64,000 bases of DNA from Herbaspirillum robiniae (GTDB lineage Bacteria; Pseudomonadota; Gammaproteobacteria; Burkholderiales; Burkholderiaceae_D). The notes below the pieces were generated by a model. The model was not told the origin of the DNA. It saw only the letters and a program-made list of their open reading frames with translations, and searched no databases. The DNA lies in contig NZ_NJGU01000014.1 in assembly GCF_002213415.1 (NCBI RefSeq), positions 62,001 through 126,000 of the forward strand, read 5' to 3'. The position numbers were made by a program, and so were the translations under genes. Below are positions 46,602 through 54,868 of this stretch, piece by piece; position 1 is the first letter of the stretch, and each line of letters begins with the position of its first letter.

Positions 46602-47523
46602 TCCAGGCCAGGATCAGCGCGATGGTAGGCAAGGACAAGGTGGTCGAGATCAGGATGGCGCGCGACATGCCCGCCACCTCGCGCTGGTACAGCTCGGCCA
46701 GCATGAAGGGGCCGGTGCCGATCGGCATGGCCGCCAGCAGCACCGCGCTGTCGGCCCACAGGCGCGGCAGCGGGAAGATCCAGTACGCCAGCAGCGCCGT
46801 CACCGCCGGCTGCAAGAGCAGCTTGAAGGCCACCAGCAGCGACACCGAGGCGCCTTCGCCGTGCTTGACCGGCTGCGCCAGGAACAGCCCCAGCGAAACC
46901 AGCGCGCAGGGGCTGGCCGCGCCGCCCAGGATCTTGAACAGCTGCTGCACGCCGCTGGGGATCTGCAGGCCCGTGAGCGCCACCGCGATGCCGGCCACCG
47001 GCGCGATCATGATCGGGTTGCGCAGCAGCGAGCGGCCCACCTTGGAGACCGTGCGTCCCAGCCCGGCGTGGGCGTGGATGCAGGTCTCCAGCAGCACGAT
47101 GGCCACCGCGAACAACAGGCAGGCCGTCATCACCATGGCGATCACCGAGGGCGGCAGGCCGTCATGGCCGAAGGCCAGGTAGCACAGCGGAATGCCGATG
47201 AAGCCGACGTTGGCGTAGGAGGTGCCCAGGCTGTCGATGATCACGTCGGGCGCGGCGGCCTTCTGGCGCATGCGGATCCAGGTGGTCAGCAGGAACACGA
47301 TGGCCACGCCGGCGGCGAACACGCCGATGAAGCGCAGGTTGGCGAAGTCCGACGGCGTGAGCCGCGACATCGAATCGAACAGCAGCGCCGGCAGCCCCAG
47401 CCAGATCACGAAGCGGTTCAGTTCGCTGGCCGCGCCCGCGGAGAGGATGTTGCGCTTGCGGCAGATCCAGCCGAGGAAGATCAGCGAGAAGATCGGGAAG
47501 ACGATATTGAAGATGGCGAGCAT
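46588..47523 (-). CDS. AEC-family permease (auxin efflux carrier type)
   Basis: 311-residue membrane protein with about ten hydrophobic helices. The family start FNIVFPIFSLIFLGWICRK (residues 4-22), FVIWLGLPALLF (about 37-48) and the mid-protein TSYANVGFIGIPL (about 99-111) are typical of AEC carriers, as is LLRNPIMIAPVAGI. Bacterial members export or import organic acids such as malonate or malate. It lies 93 bp behind a GntR-type regulator on the same strand and is the regulator's probable target. The 3' end overlaps that of the EAL gene on the other strand. Confidence 0.9.
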   Translation of the reverse strand: MLAIFNIVFPIFSLIFLGWICRKRNILSAGAASELNRFVIWLGLPALLFDSMSRLTPSDFANLRFIGVFAAGVAIVFLLTTWIRMRQKAAAPDVIIDSLGTSYANVGFIGIPLCYLAFGHDGLPPSVIAMVMTACLLFAVAIVLLETCIHAHAGLGRTVSKVGRSLLRNPIMIAPVAGIAVALTGLQIPSGVQQLFKILGGAASPCALVSLGLFLAQPVKHGEGASVSLLVAFKLLLQPAVTALLAYWIFPLPRLWADSAVLLAAMPIGTGPFMLAELYQREVAGMSRAILISTTLSLPTIALILAWISHR

Positions 47524-47616
47524 GGCAGCGCGCAGCCGGGCTGCGCCAAGGGTGAGGCAAAAATGGGGAAGCGCGCCGGCGCACCGGCACACCGGCGCAG
47601 CGCAGGTGGGGGCGGG

Positions 47617-48321
47617 TCAGGCCTGCTTTCTCTTGCCGGCGTATTCCTCGCCGGTGAGCACATGCGCCAGGTGTTCGGCGGCGCTCTCGGCGTGCTGGCG
47701 CGCCAGCTTGTCGGCCACCGCCGGCTTGCCGTCGATGATGGCCTGCAGGATGGCTTCGTGCTCGTCCCACACCGCGATGTGCGAACGCACGTCGGAGGAC
47801 AGGATGGCGCCCATGGCGCGCCGGATGTGGTGCCAGTGCAGGGCGGTGGTTTCGCCCACCATGGGGTTGCCGCAGCTGCGGTAGATGAACTGGTGGAAGT
47901 TCATGTCGGCCACGATGCGCGCCGAAAGATCCTTCATGTCGGTGGCGTCGCGCCCGGCCTGGATCAGGGCGCGGCCTTCGCGTTCGCCGGCGGCGTGCAG
48001 TTCGCGGTCCTGCTTCCAGCGCTCGGCGGTCTCGCGCGCGGCCAGGCCGTCCAGCACCGAGCGCACCTGGTAGAGCTGCATCAGTCGGCGCGGGTCGAGC
48101 GCGGTCACCATCACGCCCTTGCGCCCGGCCTCTTCGATGAAGCCCTGGCGCTTGAGCAGCTGGAAAGCCTGCAGGATGGGCTGGCGCGACACGCCCAGCT
48201 GTTCGGCCAGTCCCTCCTGGGTGATTTTTTCGTTGGGGGCCAGCGTGCCCGAGCAGATCGCATCCAGGATGGCGTTGTAGACCTGCTCGATCAGCTGTGC
48301 CGGCGCGTCGATTTTGTACAT
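47617..48321 (-). CDS. GntR-family regulator, FadR/FCD subgroup
   Basis: 234-residue regulator. N-terminal winged helix-turn-helix: QVYNAILDAICSGTLAPNEKI (about 13-33), QEGLAEQLGVSRQPILQAFQLLKRQGFIE (35-63). The C-terminal FCD ligand domain shows RSVLDGLAARETAE, the metal-ligand set DMNFHQFIYRSCGNP (about 138-152), HHIRR (162-166) and the late HEAIL and H in ARQHAESAAEHL. Such proteins sense carboxylic acids. It is upstream of the AEC permease in one transcription unit and divergent from mnmC. Confidence 0.92.
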   Translation of the reverse strand: MYKIDAPAQLIEQVYNAILDAICSGTLAPNEKITQEGLAEQLGVSRQPILQAFQLLKRQGFIEEAGRKGVMVTALDPRRLMQLYQVRSVLDGLAARETAERWKQDRELHAAGEREGRALIQAGRDATDMKDLSARIVADMNFHQFIYRSCGNPMVGETTALHWHHIRRAMGAILSSDVRSHIAVWDEHEAILQAIIDGKPAVADKLARQHAESAAEHLAHVLTGEEYAGKRKQA

Positions 48322-48528
48322 GGTGCCGCCGCTGCGGATAAGGTGTGGATCGGTGCGAAACGACTATCGCGAAGGCGGCCCGGCTGGCGGGAAATCCCCC
48401 TGGATCATCGTTTTCGTGTTCTGTATGCAGATTATTGCTGCGCCGCAGCTTTGTCAAGCCGCAAAGCCCCGCGGCGGGGCGCGGCGTAGAATGGCGGCCT
48501 CTACACCGTACCGATCATAGCCGCACCG

Positions 48529-50502
48529 ATGCCAGCCCGTCCCCTCATTCCCGCTTCCGAAGAACTGCTGGCCCTGTGGCGCGCCGACCCGGCCGCGCAT
48601 GACGCCGACTTCGTCGCGCGCCTGCTGGAGGCGCCCCAAACCGGCCTGCAGGCCAGCCTGCAAACGCAGGACGCGGTGACCGTGCTGGACCTGCATTTCG
48701 GCGCCGGGCTGGGCTTTTTGCAGACCTGGCGCTGCTTCGACCGGCTGCGCGGGCAGGGCGCGGCGCGGCTGCATTACGTCACCATCCAGCCGCATCCCTG
48801 CACGCCCGACCAGCTGGCCGCGCTGCACGCCGACTGGCCCGGGCTGGCGACGCCCGCGCGCCGGCTGCGCGAGGCCTGGCCGCAGCTGCTGCCGGGCACG
48901 CACCGCCTGCTGCTGGACGATGGCCGCGTGACGCTGACGCTGGTGTTCGGCGCGCTCGACGAAGAGCTGGCGCGGCTGGAAGCGCCGGCCGACCTGTTTT
49001 ACCTGCACGGCCGGCAGCAGGCGTTCGACCCGGCCGCCTCCGACTGGAATGCGCATGCCTGCAAACGGCTGGCGCGCCTGGCCTGGACCGGCGCGCGCGC
49101 GCTGGTGTTCGAGGGCGGGCAGGCGGCCGCCGCGATGCGCCAGGTCGGGTTTGCCGGCGACGTCGTGGAAGGCGCGCTGGCCATGGGCTATGCGCCCGGC
49201 TGGGGCCGTCCGCCCTCGCACGTGGCCGCGGCCGACACGCCGCTGCTGCGCCGTCCTCCGCATGCACGCCATGCGCTGGTGATCGGCGCCGGGCTGGCCG
49301 GCGCCGCCGCTGCGGAGCGCCTGGCCGCACGCGGCTGGCGCATCGACCTCATCGACGCCGGCCCCGAGGTCGCCACCCGCGCCTCGGGCAATCACGGCGG
49401 CCTCTTCATGCCGGCGCTGGCGCGCGACGACAGCCCGCTGGCGCGGCTGACCCGCGCGGCATTCCTGTTCGCCGCCGACCGCCTGCGCCAGCTGGGCGGC
49501 GTCGGCACGCACGAGGGCGCGGCGATCGCCGGCGAGGCCTGCGGCATCCTGCAGTTCGGCCGCGACGCCAAGCAGGCCCTGTCCTTCGAGCAGGGCGCGG
49601 CGCAATGGAACTACCCGGCCCGCTATGCGCGCTGGATGAGCGCCGACGACACCCGCGCGCTGCTGAGCATGCCGACCATGGGCGGCGGTTATTTCTTCCC
49701 GGAAGCGGGCTGGCTCAACCCGCCCTCGGTGTGCCGGCGCCTGCTGGCGGCGGCGCGCGAACAGGCCGAGGTGACGACGCACTTCGGCCGCACCGTGGCG
49801 GCGTTGCGGCGTGAAGAGGGACATTGGCTGGCCCTGGATGAACAGGGCGAGGTGATCGCGCAGGCGCCGGTGGCGATCCTGGCCGCAGGCGCGCAGGCGC
49901 GCACGCTGGCGCAGAGCGCGGCCCTGCCGCTGAACGCCGTGCGCGGCCAGGTCACGCATCTGCCGGCGCAGGGCTTTCCCGAGCTGCCGGTGGCGCTGTG
50001 CGGCGACGGCTACCTGACCCGGCCCTACGCCGGCCGCATCTGCATGGGCGCCAGCTACGACCGCGACGACGATCCGGCGCTGCGCGCGTCCAGCCACGCG
50101 GAGAATCTCGACCGGCTGCAGCACATGCTGCCCGATATCGCCGGGCGTTATGCCATGCCCGAGGTCGCCGATACCGCAGATGCTGCCGCCATGCCGCTGC
50201 AAGGTCGCGTAGGCTTTCGCTGCATCGCGCCGGACCGCCTGCCGCTGGTGGGCGCCTTGCCCGACCTGGACGACAGCGCCGCCACGCCGACCCGGCTGGA
50301 CGCGGTGCCGCGCCATCCCGGCCTGTATGGCTTGCTGGGCTACGCCTCGCGCGGCCTGATCTGGGCGCCGCTGATGGCTGAACTGCTGGCCGCCTCGCTG
50401 GAACGCGAACCGCTGCCGCTGCCGCGCGATCTGCTGGCGGCGCTTGACCCGGGGCGGTTCGCGCTCAAGGGCGCGGCGACCGGCGTTGCGTCGGAAGAGT
50501 AA
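48529..50502 (+). CDS. mnmC: MnmC-like bifunctional tRNA modification protein
   Basis: 657-residue two-domain protein ordered as in MnmC: an N-terminal MnmD-like methyltransferase region (about 1-235) and a C-terminal FAD oxidoreductase (about 243-655). The FAD domain is intact (ALVIGAGLAGAAAAERLAARG at about 246-266, GRIGCMGAS-like RICMGASYDRD, and FRCIAPDRLPLVG). It removes the carboxymethyl group from cmnm5(s2)U34 made by MnmG/MnmE. The methyltransferase half is divergent: the SAM loop, usually GFGTGLNFL, reads HFGAGLGFL, and the catalytic LDGFAP-x-NP motif is replaced by LHGRQQAFDP, losing the Asp that acts as base in E. coli MnmC. Conversion of nm5U to mnm5U may therefore be lost. Confidence 0.88.
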   Translation: MPARPLIPASEELLALWRADPAAHDADFVARLLEAPQTGLQASLQTQDAVTVLDLHFGAGLGFLQTWRCFDRLRGQGAARLHYVTIQPHPCTPDQLAALHADWPGLATPARRLREAWPQLLPGTHRLLLDDGRVTLTLVFGALDEELARLEAPADLFYLHGRQQAFDPAASDWNAHACKRLARLAWTGARALVFEGGQAAAAMRQVGFAGDVVEGALAMGYAPGWGRPPSHVAAADTPLLRRPPHARHALVIGAGLAGAAAAERLAARGWRIDLIDAGPEVATRASGNHGGLFMPALARDDSPLARLTRAAFLFAADRLRQLGGVGTHEGAAIAGEACGILQFGRDAKQALSFEQGAAQWNYPARYARWMSADDTRALLSMPTMGGGYFFPEAGWLNPPSVCRRLLAAAREQAEVTTHFGRTVAALRREEGHWLALDEQGEVIAQAPVAILAAGAQARTLAQSAALPLNAVRGQVTHLPAQGFPELPVALCGDGYLTRPYAGRICMGASYDRDDDPALRASSHAENLDRLQHMLPDIAGRYAMPEVADTADAAAMPLQGRVGFRCIAPDRLPLVGALPDLDDSAATPTRLDAVPRHPGLYGLLGYASRGLIWAPLMAELLAASLEREPLPLPRDLLAALDPGRFALKGAATGVASEE

Positions 50503-50897
50503 ATTCAGGCGCCCGCATTTTCCTGCCACCTGTCATCCCGGCTCAGGCCATGATCCAGCGGCGTTGGTCATGTTTGGGCGGTGCTTGAACGCCGCTGGGT
50601 CCTGACTTTCGTCAGGACGACGGGGATGGGGGGATTGAGCCTTCGGTTGTGCGAGTTCGTCCGCTGTCCGTCATCCCGGCGAAGGCAGGGATCCAGTGGC
50701 GTTGGTCATGCCTGGACGGTGCTTGAACGCCGCTGGGTCCTGACTTTCGTCAGGACGACGGGGATGGGGGATTGTGCCTTCGGTCGTGCGAGTTCGTCCG
50801 CTATCCGACATCCCGGCGAAAGCCGGGATCCAGTGGCGTTCGTTGCGCCCCGGCGAACCGGGTCAACGAACCCTGCCGCTCATGTCGGCCCGCCCGG
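50503..50897. other. 395-bp repeat-bearing intergenic region
   Basis: Gap between mnmC and the convergent small Trp-rich protein gene. It consists largely of the tandem 138-bp repeat listed separately and holds no gene. Confidence 0.75.
50532..50845. repeat. tandem array of a ~138-bp composite REP unit (2.3 copies)
   Basis: Copies begin at 50532, 50670 and 50807 (partial). Each starts with the forward palindrome (gtcatcccggcgaaggc...gatccagtggcgtt) and, in the full copies, continues about 50 bases later with an inverted relative (aacgccgctgggtcctgac-tttc-gtcaggacgac). The first copy's leading palindrome is more degenerate than the other two. Confidence 0.88.
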
Positions 50898-51239
50898 TCA
50901 GCGCGCCCAGTGCCCCGGCACGAAATGCCATCCCCCGCGCGGACCCTGCTGCCAGTGCGCCGGGTCATAGCGCGCATAGCCGCGGCGCATACGTTCCCAG
51001 TGGCCGCCGGTCCAGACGTGGCGATGGCCGTCCCAGGCCCAGTAGCCCGGCGCCCAGGCGTATCCGCGGCGCGGCGGGGGCGCGGCTTCGTAGCGTGGCG
51101 GCGGCGGTGCGGTGCCGATGCGCACATTGACCGAGCCGACCACCTGGGCCTGGGCCGCGGGCGCCGCGGCCACGGTGGCGCCGACGGCGGTCAGCGCGGT
51201 GAGAAAGGCAAAAGCGAGGCGGGTTGTTGTGGTTTTCAT
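50898..51239 (-). CDS. small secreted Trp/Tyr/Gly-rich protein (YXWGXW-type repeats)
   Basis: 113-residue secreted protein. A signal peptide ends near AAQA (about residue 31), followed by VVGSVNVRIGTAPPPP and a Pro-rich linker. The C-terminal 55 residues carry repeated GYWAW, GGHWERM, AHWQQGP and GGWHFVPGHW units, which resemble the YXWGXW repeat proteins common in Burkholderiales. Function is unknown; cell-envelope or surface attachment is a guess. AGGAG precedes the ATG at 51239. Confidence 0.85.
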   Translation of the reverse strand: MKTTTTRLAFAFLTALTAVGATVAAAPAAQAQVVGSVNVRIGTAPPPPRYEAAPPPRRGYAWAPGYWAWDGHRHVWTGGHWERMRRGYARYDPAHWQQGPRGGWHFVPGHWAR

Positions 51240-51618
51240 GATGGACTCCTGCTGGTCTGTATGGACGGATGACGCATGGATGAATTGCCGCGGTTCAATC
51301 AGGAGATGTCGTTTGCATCCCGAATGACCGTGAGACCAATGTAGAAGTCCGTCGAACTTAAATCTGTAATTTTGTGTATCCAGTTGTGTCGCCTTTTCCC
51401 GTCGCCGCGCGCGGAGAAAGCGTTGCCGATTAGCCGCACCGGATCACAAAAATCAGTGAAAGCCGCAGCGCCGATATTGTTGGCGCGGGGCCGCGCATGC
51501 GACGATATTCCACAGCCTGCAAAGAAATCGAATAAACCAAAAGCCTTTCGTAACAAGCCTCGGCGTACTGTTACTTGCCAGCCTGTCCGCCGCCGCCGTT
51601 TTTTCCGGAAACCGCGCC
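51240..51618. other. 379-bp divergent intergenic region, nothing recognised
   Basis: Gap between the small secreted protein gene (minus) and the LtrA-type gene (plus), visibly lower in GC than the flanks. It must hold both promoters. An 85-codon open frame on the minus strand lacks codon character or a ribosome-binding site and is not called. Confidence 0.45.
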
Positions 51619-52836
51619 ATGAACCGACCCAGCCATCCGCAACACCACCACCGCTCCGCCTCCCTGCTGCGCGTGCGCGACGGCCACGAGGCCCGGGTGT
51701 CCTTCGTCGAGCTGTTCTTCGACCTGATCTACGTATTCGCCGTCACCCAGCTCTCGCACAACCTGCTGGAGAAACTGACGCCCGAGGGCGCGATCCAGAC
51801 CCTGGTGCTGTGGTTCGCCGTCTGGCTGGCGTGGCAGTACACCGCCTGGGTCACCAACTGGTTCGATCCGGAAGCGCTGCCCATCCGCAGCCTGCTGTTC
51901 GCCATCATGCTGGTCGGCTTGGTGATGGCGGCCGCCTTGCCCGAGGCCTTCGGCGAGCGCGGCCTGGTGTTCGCCGTCGCCTATGCCGCGATCCAGGTCG
52001 GGCGCACGCTGGCGGTGCTGGCCAGCCTGGAGCGCGGCCACGAACTCGCCGCCAACTTCCGTCGCATGCTGGGCTGGCTGTCGATCTCGGCGGTGCTGTG
52101 GATCGCCGGCGGCCTGTTGCCGCAATACCGCCTGGGTTTGTGGATCGCCGCCGTGGCCTGCGAATACGTCTCGCCGATGACCGGCTTCTGGCTGCCCGGC
52201 CTGGGCCGCTCGCGCACCGACGACTGGACCATCGAAGGCGGCCACCTGGCCGAGCGCTGCCAGCTGTTCGTCATCGTCGCCCTGGGCGAAACCCTGCTGA
52301 TGACCGGCGCCACGCTGGCGCACGCGCATGAATGGGAGATCCCGGTGTTGATTGCGTTCGCCGTCACCTTCCTGGGCGCGGTGGCGATGTGGTGGATGTA
52401 CTTCGACACCAGCAGCAAGGACGGCAGCGAAGCCATCGTCGAGGCCGACGACCCCGGCCGCATCGGCGCCTATTTCCACTACGTGCACGTGGCCATCGTG
52501 GCCGGCGTGATCCTGTGTGCGGTCGGCAACGAGCTGGTGATCGCCCATCCGGACCAGCGCATCGACGGCCTGCATGCCGCGGTGCTGATCCTCGGCCCCG
52601 CCATCTATGTGCTGGGCAACGGCATCTACAAGCAGGTCGTCTACGGCCGCTTCCCGCTGTCGCACGTCGCCGGGCTGGTGCTGCTGGCGATCCTGGCGCC
52701 GGCCTCCTTCTTCACCGACCTGCTGATGGTGAGCGGGCTCAGCACCGCCGTGCTGGTCCTGGTAGCGGGATGGGAGGCCTGTTCGCGGCGTGCTGTGCAC
52801 ATGGCCTACCTGGACGAGCACGCTGCGGATTTCTGA
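51619..52836 (+). CDS. low-temperature-requirement A (LtrA) family membrane protein
   Basis: 405-residue polytopic protein. The family start ARVSFVELFFDLIYVFAVTQLSHNLL (about 25-50, with ELFFDLVYVFA-type motif) is diagnostic, and about ten hydrophobic segments follow, including FVIVALGETLLMTGATL (about 216-232), where GE is conserved. LtrA was named in Listeria for growth in the cold, but its biochemical role is unknown. No partner genes are evident, and the gene is probably monocistronic. Confidence 0.9.
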   Translation: MNRPSHPQHHHRSASLLRVRDGHEARVSFVELFFDLIYVFAVTQLSHNLLEKLTPEGAIQTLVLWFAVWLAWQYTAWVTNWFDPEALPIRSLLFAIMLVGLVMAAALPEAFGERGLVFAVAYAAIQVGRTLAVLASLERGHELAANFRRMLGWLSISAVLWIAGGLLPQYRLGLWIAAVACEYVSPMTGFWLPGLGRSRTDDWTIEGGHLAERCQLFVIVALGETLLMTGATLAHAHEWEIPVLIAFAVTFLGAVAMWWMYFDTSSKDGSEAIVEADDPGRIGAYFHYVHVAIVAGVILCAVGNELVIAHPDQRIDGLHAAVLILGPAIYVLGNGIYKQVVYGRFPLSHVAGLVLLAILAPASFFTDLLMVSGLSTAVLVLVAGWEACSRRAVHMAYLDEHAADF

Positions 52837-52868
52837 GGCGCCTGCGTTTGCGCCGGCGCTCCGGGGGC

Positions 52869-53894
52869 TTATTGGTAGGAGAACGTCAGCGTGGTGCGCG
52901 CGACCACCGGGCCCGGGGTGACGGTGTTGGCGGTCTTCACGTAGCGCGCGGTAAATGCCACGTCGCGCGCGGCGGCGTCGGCCTCGCTGCCGGTGGAGTT
53001 GAACAGGCTGATCTGGTTGGCATTGCCCGCCACGGAAGAGTCCGCGCCATAACGGATGATCTGGTCCCCGAAGCTCAATTGCACCCCCACGCCTCTCGCG
53101 GCGCCTGCAGTGCCGGCAATGGTCAGTACATCGCTGCGATTGGAGGGCTGGAGCGCGTCGGTGAAGGTGGCGTGTACATTGCCGAGATAGCTGCTGCAAT
53201 TGAGCCTGACCGAAATCGGCGCGGAGCCGGAGGCGGTCGACCCGACCGCGCCGAACCTGCGGGCTTCGGCATTGCCCAGGCTGATGTTCTGGACCGAGCT
53301 GCCCACCAGGGCGCAGGTTCTGTTGGTGACGGTGACGGTGGCAGGGGAGTCGAGGCGCCAGGCCATGAACTCGGTACCGTCTCCGCTCTCGTTAATCAAC
53401 CATTGGGCGTTGAAGGTGAACGGCGACGTGATGATGGCTGCTGTCTTGACCAATTCCAAGCGATGCTGTCTAGAGATTACGTTTGGAAGTGGCATGCCAC
53501 CGGTACCAGTGCCCGGATAAGTGTAATTATTGTCACCCCAGACGTCATTCCCGACGTAGATGCGAAAGCCGACGCCTACATTTCCCGGAAGATTGTAGAT
53601 GCCTGTCGTCCGGTCATAGACGGCACCGGGAACAAGAGTCTTGACGATGATCTGTGGGGTCTGCGTTGTGCATGTTGCAACGCCAGAAATATCTACCGTT
53701 ATCGGGTTGCTCGCGATTACCGTCCCGATGAGCGCATCTCGTGGCACGGTGTTGGTTGCAGGAAGGGTAAACAGGTTGGCGGTACGAGTCTTGCCTGCAT
53801 CAATTGTGCAAGTGGCCCAAGCCTCTCCGCCCGCCGTCACGGCGACTGCAAAAAGAGAAAAACCGAGAAAGTGTCGGAAAGAGAGTTTGGACAT
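52869..53894 (-). CDS. two-domain fimbrial adhesin-like protein
   Basis: 341 residues from ATG 53894, which opens a standard signal peptide (MSKLSFRHFLGFSLFAV...EAWA); ATG 53927 is an in-frame alternative with a longer n-region. The N-terminal half (about 28-180) is Thr/Asn-rich with paired cysteines (TCTID and ATCTTQ), like the lectin part of tip adhesins. The C-terminal half is a type 1 pilin domain: TCALVGSSVQNISLG, SVRLNCSSYLGNVHATF and the final ARTTLTFSYQ with an alternating beta strand ending in aromatic residues, the donor-strand-complemented edge. Bases coding for the N-terminal half are lower in GC than neighbours. No chaperone or usher gene is nearby. Confidence 0.82.
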   Translation of the reverse strand: MSKLSFRHFLGFSLFAVAVTAGGEAWATCTIDAGKTRTANLFTLPATNTVPRDALIGTVIASNPITVDISGVATCTTQTPQIIVKTLVPGAVYDRTTGIYNLPGNVGVGFRIYVGNDVWGDNNYTYPGTGTGGMPLPNVISRQHRLELVKTAAIITSPFTFNAQWLINESGDGTEFMAWRLDSPATVTVTNRTCALVGSSVQNISLGNAEARRFGAVGSTASGSAPISVRLNCSSYLGNVHATFTDALQPSNRSDVLTIAGTAGAARGVGVQLSFGDQIIRYGADSSVAGNANQISLFNSTGSEADAAARDVAFTARYVKTANTVTPGPVVARTTLTFSYQ

Positions 53895-54032
53895 GGTAAC
53901 GGCCGTGCAGGATTGATCGGCCTTCATTCTCTCGCGCCGATGCCAGGCGTTTGAATAGGATGATTCTCAAATTGAGCGCGGTTTGACGAACGGCCCGCGC
54001 CGGCATGTTTCATCGACCAAGGAACGGCAAAG

Positions 54033-54060
54033 AAAAAGCCCGGCGGAACCGGGCTTTTTT
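54033..54060. terminator. bidirectional terminator between the two fimbrial-type genes
   Basis: AAAAAGCCCGG, loop CGGAA, CCGGGCTTTTTT: an 11-bp stem with A and T tracts on either side. On the minus strand it ends the DUF1120 gene's transcript 20 bp after its stop, so most transcripts should not reach the adhesin-like gene. Confidence 0.88.
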
Positions 54061-54079
54061 CATCGAACAGAGCTCAGCG

Positions 54080-54727
54080 TCACAGATAGAGCACTTCCAG
54101 CGTAGCCGAGCCATCCAGGGGCACGTCTTGCGTCAGTGGCAGGTTTTCCGGCTTCTCCAGCGACACACGGATCCAGATCGCACCGGTGATATTGCTGAAC
54201 GCGGCCGGCATCGTGCCGCTGGCGCCGGTCCAGGCCAGCGCACGGTCCTTGGCGAACTGGCCGCCGCCGTCGGTGATCGTCCAGGACTGATTGCCATCGG
54301 TGGAATACAGCAGCCGAGGCGTTGCGCCATCGGTGGTGACAGCGTTGGCCGCCATGCCAAGGTGATAGCCGCCGACCTTCTTGCCCGCTACCGTGCCCAG
54401 GCCATAAGTGAAATTTGCATCACTGCCCGTTGCGCTCGTCACGGCGCTGGAGGCACGGTTGTCCGTGGCTTTCAACGCTACCTTGATCGGGGCATCACAT
54501 GTAATGGAAAAAGGGATGTTCTTCCATGGAAGTTTCTTGTGTTGACCTACAACCAGGGAGGCCGAAGGGATCGTGCCGAAATCGGCGACGCCGCCGCCCG
54601 AGAACGACGGCTGGCAAGCCGGGGGCTTGATTGTTCCGGCAACTTTCAGTTCGGCGCTGGGGCCCGCGACGGCAGCGCCGGAGATCAGGCTGGCGGCAAG
54701 GGCGGTGAAGGCGAGGATGTTTTTCAT
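54080..54727 (-). CDS. DUF1120 fimbrial-type protein
   Basis: 215-residue secreted protein of the DUF1120 family (pilin-like proteins found with chaperone-usher clusters). The start ATG 54727 has AGGAA upstream; the signal peptide ends AAVAG (about residue 21), and the mature N-terminus PSAELKVAGTIKPPACQPSFSGGGVADFGTIP (in pieces) is diagnostic, with a second Cys in ITCDAP. The C-terminal strand SATLEVLYL is consistent with beta-strand donor exchange. It lies 185 bp upstream of the adhesin-like gene on the same strand, with a terminator between. Confidence 0.88.
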   Translation of the reverse strand: MKNILAFTALAASLISGAAVAGPSAELKVAGTIKPPACQPSFSGGGVADFGTIPSASLVVGQHKKLPWKNIPFSITCDAPIKVALKATDNRASSAVTSATGSDANFTYGLGTVAGKKVGGYHLGMAANAVTTDGATPRLLYSTDGNQSWTITDGGGQFAKDRALAWTGASGTMPAAFSNITGAIWIRVSLEKPENLPLTQDVPLDGSATLEVLYL

Positions 54728-54868
54728 GATATTTCCTGTGTTCAATATCGTTGAATTCATGCGCATCACGCCGTACCGGAACCGTTGTTTGCCTGATGCA
54801 GTAACGTCAGTTTGCCGATTTCCTTCTCGTGTTTATATGAGAAAAGTCTCAAAAAGCGTCTTGCCCCT

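Noticed and set aside
48420-48431. TCTG-N4-CAGA dyad as GntR operator between the GntR and mnmC genes
   Set aside because: Four-base arms are too short to be meaningful without comparison to orthologous promoters.
51299-51556. 85-codon minus-strand open frame between the Trp-rich protein and LtrA genes
   Set aside because: No ribosome-binding site, no recognisable domain, and composition like the surrounding noncoding DNA.
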